A stretch of DNA of 49,636 nucleotides from a virus: positions 1-49,636 of IMG/VR virus record IMGVR_UViG_3300045993_000332. One strand, written 5' to 3'. Shown here piece by piece: positions 42,275 through 49,636 of the stretch. Within the stretch, counting starts at the first letter, position 1; every line of letters begins with the position of its first letter. The notes beneath the pieces are model-generated. The model made no database searches. It was not told the origin of the DNA and worked only from the letters and a program-made list of their open reading frames with translations. A program made the position numbers and the translations under genes.

Positions 42275-44487
42275 CAGCAAAAGAAGTATTTACTCTCGTT
42301 GACTTCCTTCAGGTTTAAGTTACCTGTTTCAGGTTTAGGGAACATGAAAGTATCCTTATGCAGCATCAAAGTATCCATCAGGATATCAAAGAAGTTGTCC
42401 ACATCGTATTGCGCGATGAACGTCATTTTAGTTACGTCTTGTAGGAAGTCAACTTCCGATGCGTGTACTGAGAATGAATCATGGACAGCAGCGAAACTGC
42501 CGTTAAAAGCGACGATTGTATTTGCCATGTGGGCTGCGTCATAGCTGTGTACAACATTAGGACTGATACCACTTGCAAAACTTCTACGGCATGGCACCTT
42601 TTCGCCAGTCTCTTGATTAAGGACATCAACTTTAAGTACATGCATTACTCTCCCATCTTTGTTCCCGTCGATACCCTTGATAGTACCTCGTTGTTTACGT
42701 TCGTGCTGTAAAAAGGCCTTATAAACGACAGGAAATCCGCTTGGAGTATGCCAAGATAAAGAGTTGCGACTGTTATTAAGCTCATGCTCAGCAATCTTTT
42801 GTAAGTATTTGGTTGTTTGAAGAGGTCCGGCACAGACAGCATTGATTGCCTCAATAAGGTTCTTTGCCAGTTCACCGCAGGTATTCTCATCAATACCGTA
42901 TTTAACAGTAAACCCTTCCATATGGCAGTCATCGTACATGTTCTTTGCAATACGATTACGTCCGGCTGAGTAGGCCCGAGTCATAGACCCCCGTTTAGCG
43001 ATACCCTTACGGATATGCTTCATGGGGATTTTCTTTTCGGAGAACCATTCAGGCATCAGAGTGATAAGCTCTTTTGCTACAGCCACGTAGAAGTCTTTTT
43101 GAATAGGTGTGTTAGTCAGAGAAACAAGTTCACCTGCTTGAGCATCCTTACTCATAGCTGCCAGATGTTGCCAGCCGTTATTACTGCCATCAATAGGTAC
43201 TGGAAAGCCACTCAAGCAAGGGATACCTGCTTTCTTGCAGTCATAGTATTTTGTGATCTCCATACATACAGCAAGGAAGCTATAGGGTTTTTCCGCGTAG
43301 TCCATGATTAGTTTACGGGCTGAGACATCCTTGACCATATCCATATTGTGGATGACCCATTTGTAGCGGTCATCGAGTGTCATCTTATCCACGGATATAG
43401 TGTCAAGACCTTCCTTCTGCAGATAGTTTATGTAGTCTGTCTCGAAGTACTTTACCAAACGAAGATCTTCAATAGTGAAGGATCGATTAAAGCAACTGGC
43501 TGCATGAATACATAGCCAGTAGAAGCCACGCTGATCAACCACCTTCTTGTTATGAAACAAGAACAGACTACGGGCCAAGTCACTACCTTGGAATTCCAGA
43601 AAGGATTCTGCATAGTATATCCGGCCACGGTAGTCACAGCTGACTTCTTGGTAGAATGGGTACCCTTGTGACTGTACCAACTCCGCTTTGCGTACTACCT
43701 GAACATACTCAAAGTACTTACTTACCAGACGCTGTAGCTTGGGATCTTTCTTTCCGGCAAAAGCAGTACTATCTGTATGAGTAAGCTTCTTGGGCAGGTG
43801 CAGGTTCTCATGGTGGATATTCCACTCATGGATTTCACCATCGGCGTCTACCAGAGCAAGAGTTTCTGGTGGTGGATTGCTTTGAATAGCAGTTAGGAGA
43901 GGGTTGTTGAGAGCCCAAGGCTGCTGTCTAAGCGTCTCAAGTGCCTTAACAAAGGGTCTGTCGAGGTAGTCGTAAAACAGTTTACCGTTGGTCCAGCCTT
44001 TGATAAAGGGTTCTTTGGTAATTCCACTGAACAATCCTGTGATGGGTAACGGAGGCTCAAAGACGGTGCCAATAAGTGTGGGCTTAATATCACATGTCTG
44101 ATTGACAATCCGTACCATGTAGGGAGCCTTGATCCCATTGTATTCCCTGAAGATATCAATTAGACCATCCTGAAGAAACGTTTCAAGGAGGAGATCACCG
44201 ATGGCAAGAGTAGACTTAATGTCTGATTCATCACCACCAATAGCCCTAACCACCCGTTTGCCAATGAGGTCACTAGCAAAGGTAAGTTTGACGGTTGCAG
44301 TAAACTTAGCATTTTTGTTTCGTATACAGTATCGTAGGAGAGTATCCCAACTTTCATTAATAAAGCGTTCAAGTTCGTATTCCCATGTTGGATAGTGTGC
44401 CAGAAGGCGAGCACCCTCGTTGTAAATCTTGTCGGAGTTGACTACTACTTTCTCAACTCGTGCCGTGAGATAGTCTAGTGGATTCAT
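42274..44487 (-). CDS. T7-like single-subunit RNA polymerase
   Basis: The 737-aa product carries the catalytic residues of T7-type polymerases: DYRGR at 285-289, motif A Asp433 (PIDGSNNGWQH), motif B K498-x3-M-T503-x2-Y506 and motif C His669-Asp670 (VHDSF). Motif B ends in Y-S rather than the usual Y-G. Motif A to B distance is 65 residues, shorter than in T7 (94). The C-terminus ends in an aromatic cluster (YFFC), as in T7 (FAFA). It should transcribe the middle and late genes. It lies 7 nt downstream of the primase-helicase stop, on the same strand. Confidence 0.92.
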   Translation of the reverse strand: MNPLDYLTARVEKVVVNSDKIYNEGARLLAHYPTWEYELERFINESWDTLLRYCIRNKNAKFTATVKLTFASDLIGKRVVRAIGGDESDIKSTLAIGDLLLETFLQDGLIDIFREYNGIKAPYMVRIVNQTCDIKPTLIGTVFEPPLPITGLFSGITKEPFIKGWTNGKLFYDYLDRPFVKALETLRQQPWALNNPLLTAIQSNPPPETLALVDADGEIHEWNIHHENLHLPKKLTHTDSTAFAGKKDPKLQRLVSKYFEYVQVVRKAELVQSQGYPFYQEVSCDYRGRIYYAESFLEFQGSDLARSLFLFHNKKVVDQRGFYWLCIHAASCFNRSFTIEDLRLVKYFETDYINYLQKEGLDTISVDKMTLDDRYKWVIHNMDMVKDVSARKLIMDYAEKPYSFLAVCMEITKYYDCKKAGIPCLSGFPVPIDGSNNGWQHLAAMSKDAQAGELVSLTNTPIQKDFYVAVAKELITLMPEWFSEKKIPMKHIRKGIAKRGSMTRAYSAGRNRIAKNMYDDCHMEGFTVKYGIDENTCGELAKNLIEAINAVCAGPLQTTKYLQKIAEHELNNSRNSLSWHTPSGFPVVYKAFLQHERKQRGTIKGIDGNKDGRVMHVLKVDVLNQETGEKVPCRRSFASGISPNVVHSYDAAHMANTIVAFNGSFAAVHDSFSVHASEVDFLQDVTKMTFIAQYDVDNFFDILMDTLMLHKDTFMFPKPETGNLNLKEVNESKYFFC

Positions 44488-44494
44488 ATTTTCC

Positions 44495-46096
44495 TTATTC
44501 GAAGTCTACAAAAGTCGGTTTATACAGACGTCCCGTCTCAGGATTATAACATGTACTGCCGCAGTCTCCGGTCAGACCAGTAAAGCGACACTTCAGTACA
44601 CGAAGCTTGATGGTGTTCCGCATTTGGACTGTCTCAGCAATCATATTACGAGCAAAAGCAATGATGTCAAAAGAAATCTGCTTGATGGAGCCACTACCTT
44701 TGATGTCATCGATAGAAGGTAGGTCACCCTCTTCAAAAACTTTCTTATCGCCTTTACGCAGGTGAGACACAACACCAAGCCATATGTTATGCTTCTTGAC
44801 GATCTTGAGCAGGTCACTCATGAATGCATCTACTGCTTCATTACCTGTCTTGCCATTCATACCTTCACTGACAGCAATAGTAATATGATCAAGGATAATA
44901 TACTTACAACCCATAAGAGCCAAGTGTTCCAGTTTATCAATGAGCGATTCATCGCTAACAGATCCTTGATGATCAAGCAGAATGAGTCGTTCATCTCCAA
45001 ACACGCTTTGAAATGCTGCATATTGTTCCTCTTCTCCTACATCTTCGGTTGAAAGGTTCTTATTGAGTTTCATCCCAATGAACTTTTGTGCGGTGTCACC
45101 TACAGATTCTTCAAGGGATACCATACCTACCATGGACTCTGTTTTGTCGAGCACCTGCATGACAATCTCTTTGATGACAGTACTCTTACCGGAGCCTGTA
45201 CCGGAGGTAAACAGAGCAATTTCACCTTCACGCATACCCTGTAGTTTGTCGTTTAGTCCGGCAAGACAGTCCGGATATGGGAGACTCTCGGTGTTCTTCC
45301 GGCGTAGATACTGTGCCCACACTTCTTCACCTTTGACTACACCTGCAGGGCTAAATGTACGGGCGTTAAACACGCACATCATCAATGCTTCAGAACCATT
45401 CTTGATGAGCACCTCACATGGGTCTTTCTCGGGGAGGTCTGCAACCTTAACCTTATCGAAGCCGATAATTCGAGCAGCATCCTGAGTGGCCTTCTGTCCG
45501 GGCTCATCCATGTCAAACATTAAGACGACTTCATCGAATGATCTCAGGAACTCTCGTTGTTCAAGGAGCATCTTTGTGTTCGACGCTGAAGGTATGGCCA
45601 CCACTGGATAGAACCTGCCATACTTGTCGTGTTGAGCTTGAGCCACGGCGAGACAGTCCAGTTCACCTTCTGTGATGACAATTCGTTTTCCACCTGATGC
45701 AGCGTTCTGACCAAAGAGTTGTATGCCTTTGAATTCTCCATGGATAACGAAAGACTTAGGAAGTTTACGCTCCTTGTACGCAACGATCTGGTTATCTTTA
45801 GTATAAGGATAAAAGTGACTGGCAATAGTACCGTCCTCACCATAAGATACTTTAACACCGTAATGCTTAGCGACAATCTTTTTGATGTCACGTTCTTGGA
45901 ATCCGCGAGTGTCATATGAATCGATCTCTTCTAGTGTATGCATATCGTAGTTCTCTTTAAATACTTTAATTGAGTTGGGGTCTACAGGGCTATTTTTAGT
46001 GCAGCTAAAGCAATAACCCCATTCATCGTCCTCTTTGTAGGAGAACGCATCAGAAGATCCACACTTAGGGCATGGTGAGTGGATCCACCTGCTCAT
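44495..46096 (-). CDS. Primase-helicase (T7 gp4-like)
   Basis: The 533-aa product has an N-terminal zinc-binding domain (Cys9, Cys12, Cys29, Cys32), a TOPRIM primase domain (IVITEGELDCLA near 139-150 and FDMDEPG near 194), and a RecA-like hexameric helicase with Walker A SGTGSGKST (298-306) and a Walker B-like ILDH later. It synthesises primers and unwinds DNA at the replication fork. The start codon overlaps the previous stop by 4 nt. Confidence 0.93.
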   Translation of the reverse strand: MSRWIHSPCPKCGSSDAFSYKEDDEWGYCFSCTKNSPVDPNSIKVFKENYDMHTLEEIDSYDTRGFQERDIKKIVAKHYGVKVSYGEDGTIASHFYPYTKDNQIVAYKERKLPKSFVIHGEFKGIQLFGQNAASGGKRIVITEGELDCLAVAQAQHDKYGRFYPVVAIPSASNTKMLLEQREFLRSFDEVVLMFDMDEPGQKATQDAARIIGFDKVKVADLPEKDPCEVLIKNGSEALMMCVFNARTFSPAGVVKGEEVWAQYLRRKNTESLPYPDCLAGLNDKLQGMREGEIALFTSGTGSGKSTVIKEIVMQVLDKTESMVGMVSLEESVGDTAQKFIGMKLNKNLSTEDVGEEEQYAAFQSVFGDERLILLDHQGSVSDESLIDKLEHLALMGCKYIILDHITIAVSEGMNGKTGNEAVDAFMSDLLKIVKKHNIWLGVVSHLRKGDKKVFEEGDLPSIDDIKGSGSIKQISFDIIAFARNMIAETVQMRNTIKLRVLKCRFTGLTGDCGSTCYNPETGRLYKPTFVDFE

Positions 46097-46278
46097 TGTA
46101 ATTCCTCGAAGATAGTAATGTACTCTGTGGGCGTCACAAGCTTGATACCGCCTGCCATCATGATCAGACTTCCTTTGGCATGGTGTGGTTCTACATGCAC
46201 AATATGAGCTGTGTTAAGCATGATACCTTCACGGCCACATGGGTGGATAACTTCAATGAATCGATTAAGAGTAGTCAC
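46093..46278 (-). CDS. Hypothetical protein, 61 aa
   Basis: Small protein with a His/Gly-rich middle (VHVEPHHAKGSLIMMAGGI). The start is GTG 46278, with AGAAG upstream; the 5' end overlaps the previous gene by 14 nt. The C-terminus overlaps the primase start by 4 nt. Unknown function. Confidence 0.6.
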   Translation of the reverse strand: MTTLNRFIEVIHPCGREGIMLNTAHIVHVEPHHAKGSLIMMAGGIKLVTPTEYITIFEELQ

Positions 46279-46426
46279 GGTCTTCTTTCATTTCACGTAC
46301 AAAATTACGACGTTGTTTGGCGTCACGTTGGGTTTGCTTTTTACGCTCCCATTGTTCTTTGAATTCATCTTTTACCTTGACATATTCCTCAAGGATTTCT
46401 GGCTTAGGTGTTTGTTTCTTAGTCAT
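46265..46426 (-). CDS. Hypothetical basic protein, 53 aa
   Basis: A short, highly charged, helical protein starting MTKKQTPKPEILEEY. It overlaps the next gene by 14 nt. The composition (Lys/Arg/Glu/Gln) suggests nucleic-acid or protein binding. No family is recognised. Confidence 0.6.
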   Translation of the reverse strand: MTKKQTPKPEILEEYVKVKDEFKEQWERKKQTQRDAKQRRNFVREMKEDRDYS

Positions 46427-46446
46427 CTGTAAAAGCTAATGTTGTA

Positions 46447-46863
46447 TTATACTCGGGGCTTAAGGAATTTAACCGCGCCGATGTTCCCGTTGTACCAAAG
46501 ACGTTCCCCATCAGGCGTCTCATCTCTTGATAAGACCTCTGATTGCCACTGCTCTTGGACCTCGCTATATGTGAGATCTCCTGCGCCGAAGCACCATTTG
46601 TATATAACAAAAGTAAATGATCCAAGTCCGTACAACTCAATATCATCAAGGAGTTCCCTGCAGGAGGATGTATATGATCTCCAGTCACTCTCTCTTCGAG
46701 TAACCCTTCGTCGCTTAGATCCGGCGACGAGTCGTTTTGAAATTGAAACAAGTTGTTTTCTCCCTATGTATTGTCTTCCGGTTGGCCCAAAGATGGCATA
46801 AACGAAGCCGAAGCTTCCTTCAGGTCTTGGACTGAGAGCGATCCAGTGTCCGTAGTCTTCCAT
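46447..46863 (-). CDS. GIY-YIG-like endonuclease, nested at the end of the exonuclease gene
   Basis: The 138-aa product has a GIY-YIG-like core: FVY (20-22) and YIG (32-34) separated as in the family, then W61-x-S-Y (a conserved aromatic pair), and a following helix. The start is secure: AAAGAAAGG lies 5 nt upstream of ATG 46863. The first 100 nt overlap the 3' end of the exonuclease gene in another frame. It could be a homing or DNA-degrading endonuclease. Confidence 0.7.
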   Translation of the reverse strand: MEDYGHWIALSPRPEGSFGFVYAIFGPTGRQYIGRKQLVSISKRLVAGSKRRRVTRRESDWRSYTSSCRELLDDIELYGLGSFTFVIYKWCFGAGDLTYSEVQEQWQSEVLSRDETPDGERLWYNGNIGAVKFLKPRV

Positions 46864-47579
46864 TCTAACCTTTCTTTTAGTTCTTCAAACGATAATGGAC
46901 GGAGGTCGTCGGGTGACTCTCTCATGTAGATGAGATTAGCGCAAATCACAAACTGTTCTTTCCATTCACGACCTACCTTAAGTTCCCATACCCGACAGAC
47001 TTCCTCCCAGAGATCCTCATCCTTAGCTTCTATCAGTAGTTTAGTAGCTGTCTTTGGTCCCACGCCTTTGATACCTTTAATATTGTCTGTCGCGTCACCT
47101 TGTAGGAGTTGTTCCATCTGGAACCTATAAGCGGTTGCATAAGGAATATCAGTAAACAGACCGGTTCTAAAGTTATGATGCTTGCCAGGAATACAATTAA
47201 GATCCTTGTCAATATGAGAGACAACAAAAGTAACCCCATCGCGGATAGCATTGTTTGCTGTAAAGCAGACGTAGTCATCTGCTTCAGCGTTATCAGCTTC
47301 TGCACAATAATTCTTGGCATGTTCATACAGTTCCACAATTCTTTCTTTTACTTCCGGTTCGATGTTATCCTTACGATTACCTTTGTAGGTTGGCTCGTAG
47401 TCAATACGAAAGTTCTTGTCACCCTTAATAAAGATGATTGTGTTCTCCGGCTCATTAGCAAAGATAATCTTGTCAATGTATTGATCGAATTCCCGCTTGC
47501 CAAGGGCTACTGAGGGTTGCGTGTAGGCAATCTGGTAGATGATACTGTCTGCATCAATTATAAGTAGTTGAGTTGTCAT
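46764..47579 (-). CDS. 5'-3' exonuclease (flap/RNase H-like, T7 gp6 / T5 D15 type)
   Basis: The 271-aa product has the metal-binding acidic cluster of flap exonucleases: IDADS at 8-12, EADD at 99-102, DKD at 124-126 and GDATD at 161-165, followed by the helix-3-turn-helix motif GIKGVGPKTA (169-178). It removes RNA primers and degrades host DNA for nucleotides. The C-terminal 33 codons overlap the GIY-YIG gene. The ribosome-binding site is weak; translation may depend on the overlapping 58-aa gene upstream. Confidence 0.9.
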   Translation of the reverse strand: MTTQLLIIDADSIIYQIAYTQPSVALGKREFDQYIDKIIFANEPENTIIFIKGDKNFRIDYEPTYKGNRKDNIEPEVKERIVELYEHAKNYCAEADNAEADDYVCFTANNAIRDGVTFVVSHIDKDLNCIPGKHHNFRTGLFTDIPYATAYRFQMEQLLQGDATDNIKGIKGVGPKTATKLLIEAKDEDLWEEVCRVWELKVGREWKEQFVICANLIYMRESPDDLRPLSFEELKERLEWKTTDTGSLSVQDLKEASASFMPSLGQPEDNT

Positions 47580-47730
47580 ATTTAAAGTACGTTAAGTTAC
47601 GGTAGTTGTAAGCATCAATAGCAATGCTCCATTCAGGAACCCACTCGGATTCCATGCAGCCAGATTGTTTGGCAAGATGATACTGGTATTCCAGATCGTA
47701 GACCCACCAAGGTATACAGGCCAGACTCAT
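47554..47730 (-). CDS. Hypothetical protein, 58 aa
   Basis: A GGAGG site 7 nt before ATG 47730 and the 1-nt TGATG overlap with the polymerase stop make this start preferable to a longer form from 47781. The product is Trp/Tyr rich with a cluster IPWWVYDLEYQYH. It might bind the polymerase or a membrane, but nothing can be assigned. Confidence 0.7.
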   Translation of the reverse strand: MSLACIPWWVYDLEYQYHLAKQSGCMESEWVPEWSIAIDAYNYRNLTYFKYDNSTTYN

Positions 47731-49580
47731 CAGTGTACCTCCGCATAGTTCTTCCCCGTATGAGCGTCTCCGTTCATACATGTTACTCCAAAGTCTTTTG
47801 GTGCTTCTGTGAAAGAATCAATAGACAAGAGTCTAACTTCTTCTGCGTACTCATCTGGTACGACCACTGCAAACTCATCATGATAATGAAGAGCGAAATA
47901 ATGAGGAATACCACGCTTGATTAACTCCTTTTTCATCCATACAATAGCTGCCTTGCATGTAATACCTTCAAGGGTCTGCAACAGGTAGTTCAGTACTTGA
48001 TGCTTGCTGCTTACAAAGATGGTTCGCCCGTCGATACCTCTGATGAAGGCGTTCTTGCTGCCAAAGGCCTCAGAGGTTTTAGAGAACTGCGCTTCAAGGG
48101 ACTCTCTGAGTTCTTTAAGTCCGGGAATTGAGTCTTGAAACTTTTCGATTGCAGACTGTCCCAAGGCTGCATCACGCTTTCCGGAAAGGATGAGGCCCAA
48201 CTTACCAGCGCCCCCGCCGAAAAGAAACGCGTACAAGAAGGGTTTAGCAAGTTTGCGAGTAACACCCAGCGCATTGGCATTTCGTTGGTGGACGTCTCCA
48301 TTGATTACCTCGTTCGTAAAGTCTTCGTTTCCAATATAGTGACAGAGTCCTCGCATCTGATTACCAGCGGAGTCAGCACCCACGATGGTAAATCCCTCTT
48401 CGCATTTAAGAAGCGCACGCATCTCCTTACCGTATTCGGTGTCAACACTCGGCATGTTCGCGACCACCTCATGGCGGCATCGGAATGTAGGGGTACCAAT
48501 AGTCCACATACGACCATGTAGCCGACCATCTTTTTGAGCTGCTTCAATCCACCCTTTAAGGATGTCTCGCCGCGAGCGTACTGTGTAGTATTCATTGATT
48601 AACCTTCCTGATTCACCCAAGGGTAGTAAGCTTGTTTCAGTAAGCTTTGGTCCTTTCTTGAGCATTACTCCTTTAATACGTTCCCAATTCCATTCATCGG
48701 GTTCCCATCCAATACTGTAGAGATAATTTTTGACCACTTCAATAGATGAGACCTTGCCCTGCTCGAATGACACTCGGCAGTACGGGCCTTCAATAGGTCT
48801 TCCAGTACGAGAAGGTCGTCCTGACTCAATTGGAATGTCAAACCACTTGACTGTATTGACAGTGTAGCAGCCGTCTTTACGCCAAGCAGGTTCCTTGTAG
48901 TCATCTCTTCCATCTTTGGGAATACAACGCATTCCAATAAGAGGCTCGAGATAGGCCTCGGACTTCGCAAGTCGTTCACTTAAATGTTCCTGTAGTTTAA
49001 GAGCTGTTTCCATATCAAAGCACCAGCCCTTAGACCGGATGTCTGCTTCGATCTTGGCGAATTCCATTTCAACAGAGATACCTTTGATGAATAGTGGATT
49101 ACGCTTGATGATACGGGTACCGTCTTCTTGTAGGTCTAAATATACCTTAGTATTCAGCTGGACGTCTCGGATACAGTACGTGAGCATCTCATTACTGTAC
49201 TTATCGAACTCTTTGAACTCCAGCTTAGGATATCCTAGCGCTGTACCCCAACCCTCAAGGCTATGTTTGTGGTTTCGCTGGTACTGTATCAGCTGAGACA
49301 ACACGTAGGTATCCATGATGCGTTGTTGCGCCATAGGAGCCCAGTCGAACAAGTGTTTGAGCACAACCAAATCATAACCGATTATGTTGTGACCGATAAG
49401 GATGTCTGCCTCATACAACTTCATCATACCGTTGTAGAGTTCTTTGCACATGTCTCCTGTCTTGGAAACATATGTAAACACTTCACCTGTATCTACATCT
49501 AGGATGACAATCATCCAGCACTTATTAACTTCTGGCATGAAACCATTGGTCTCAATGTCGAAGACATACCTTTTAGTCAT
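47730..49580 (-). CDS. DNA polymerase A (T7-like, with 3'-5' exonuclease)
   Basis: The 616-aa product starts at ATG 49580 (MTKRYVFDIETNG); the frame extends to the window edge but without an ATG. Exonuclease motifs are FDIETNG (Asp8, Glu10), GHNIIGYDL and YCIRDVQ. Polymerase motifs: A GADSAGNQMRG, B RKLAKPFLY and C HYHDEF. In motif A, Gln replaces the T7 Glu (the usual steric gate position), a feature I recall in some marine podovirus enzymes but have not checked. It replicates the phage genome, with host thioredoxin-like proteins as possible processivity factors. Confidence 0.93.
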   Translation of the reverse strand: MTKRYVFDIETNGFMPEVNKCWMIVILDVDTGEVFTYVSKTGDMCKELYNGMMKLYEADILIGHNIIGYDLVVLKHLFDWAPMAQQRIMDTYVLSQLIQYQRNHKHSLEGWGTALGYPKLEFKEFDKYSNEMLTYCIRDVQLNTKVYLDLQEDGTRIIKRNPLFIKGISVEMEFAKIEADIRSKGWCFDMETALKLQEHLSERLAKSEAYLEPLIGMRCIPKDGRDDYKEPAWRKDGCYTVNTVKWFDIPIESGRPSRTGRPIEGPYCRVSFEQGKVSSIEVVKNYLYSIGWEPDEWNWERIKGVMLKKGPKLTETSLLPLGESGRLINEYYTVRSRRDILKGWIEAAQKDGRLHGRMWTIGTPTFRCRHEVVANMPSVDTEYGKEMRALLKCEEGFTIVGADSAGNQMRGLCHYIGNEDFTNEVINGDVHQRNANALGVTRKLAKPFLYAFLFGGGAGKLGLILSGKRDAALGQSAIEKFQDSIPGLKELRESLEAQFSKTSEAFGSKNAFIRGIDGRTIFVSSKHQVLNYLLQTLEGITCKAAIVWMKKELIKRGIPHYFALHYHDEFAVVVPDEYAEEVRLLSIDSFTEAPKDFGVTCMNGDAHTGKNYAEVH

Positions 49581-49636
49581 ATAATTTTTGTCCGTATTTT
49601 GCTCTGTAAAAGCTTTCCAAGGCTCTGGCCTCAACT
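49573..49636 (-). CDS. Partial gene: C-terminus of an upstream protein
   Basis: In a different frame from the DNA polymerase, an open stretch from the right edge encodes VEARALESFYRAKYGQKLYD and a stop that overlaps the polymerase start by 8 nt (ATGACTAA). It is most likely the end of the gene upstream of the DNA polymerase. Only 20 residues are visible. It could join the gene that is cut at the left edge, which is also on the minus strand. Confidence 0.45.
   Translation of the reverse strand, partial: VEARALESFYRAKYGQKLYD

Noticed and set aside
46419-46751. 110-codon open frame on the minus strand
   Set aside because: It overlaps the GIY-YIG gene in another frame, has no good start and lacks the family motifs.
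1-49636. tRNA, rRNA or integrase genes
   Set aside because: No cloverleaf-like gap sequence and no tyrosine or serine recombinase motifs were seen in any frame.

Overview
The window is most of a tailed, short-tailed-type (podovirus-like) dsDNA phage genome. The signs are a T7-type replication set (single-subunit RNA polymerase, primase-helicase, A-family DNA polymerase, flap-type 5'-3' exonuclease), a head module with a portal, scaffold and SU10/DUF5309-type capsid protein, a lysis cassette, an adaptor/nozzle/fibre tail module without a long-tail tape-measure/tube set, and three very large virion proteins (1086, 1275 and 1204 aa) at the end of the structural operon. No integrase, repressor, tRNA or bacterial housekeeping gene was seen. 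The host cannot be named from sequence alone. A lysozyme, an adenosylcobalamin-dependent ribonucleotide reductase and a Tad2-like anti-Thoeris protein only say that the host is a bacterium.

Layout. (1) 1-3523, minus strand: twelve small, tightly packed genes of unknown function read leftwards off the window edge, probably early takeover genes. Several gaps between them hold hairpins; two gaps carry copies of the same ~60-bp element, in which a hairpin has a constant loop and a compensating stem. (2) 3524-3884: a 361-bp divergent control region. (3) 3885-38174, plus strand: terminase, an 11-residue-repeat helical protein, portal, two small proteins, scaffold, capsid, adaptor, fibre, lysis cassette (14768-16545), further fibre/adhesin genes including a 1256-aa repeat protein, nozzle, tail proteins, a GNAT-like virion protein, then the large ejection-type proteins. 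(4) 38179-38223: a strong bidirectional terminator between convergent operons. (5) 38222-49636, minus strand: Dps-like protein, Tad2-like protein, thioredoxin, class II RNR, a GIY-YIG/NUMOD3 homing endonuclease, RNA polymerase, primase-helicase, a second GIY-YIG protein, exonuclease and DNA polymerase. Minus-strand genes are cut at both window edges, so the two minus-strand blocks may join in the intact genome.

How it works together. The minus-strand block supplies nucleotide reduction (NrdJ plus thioredoxin), replication, late transcription and defence against the host. The plus-strand block builds and releases the virion. The most unusual point is at the end of that block. The 1086-aa protein has a lytic-transglycosylase-like segment. 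The 1275-aa protein begins with a staphylococcal-nuclease-like domain. The 1204-aa protein carries motifs that match the catalytic motifs of T7-family RNA polymerases, with the same motif A to motif B spacing as T7. If that is right, the phage packages and ejects an N4-like virion RNA polymerase in a compact gene and also encodes a second, intracellular T7-like polymerase. The early-region hairpins would then be candidates for its promoters. This is inferred from motif reading and was not tested.
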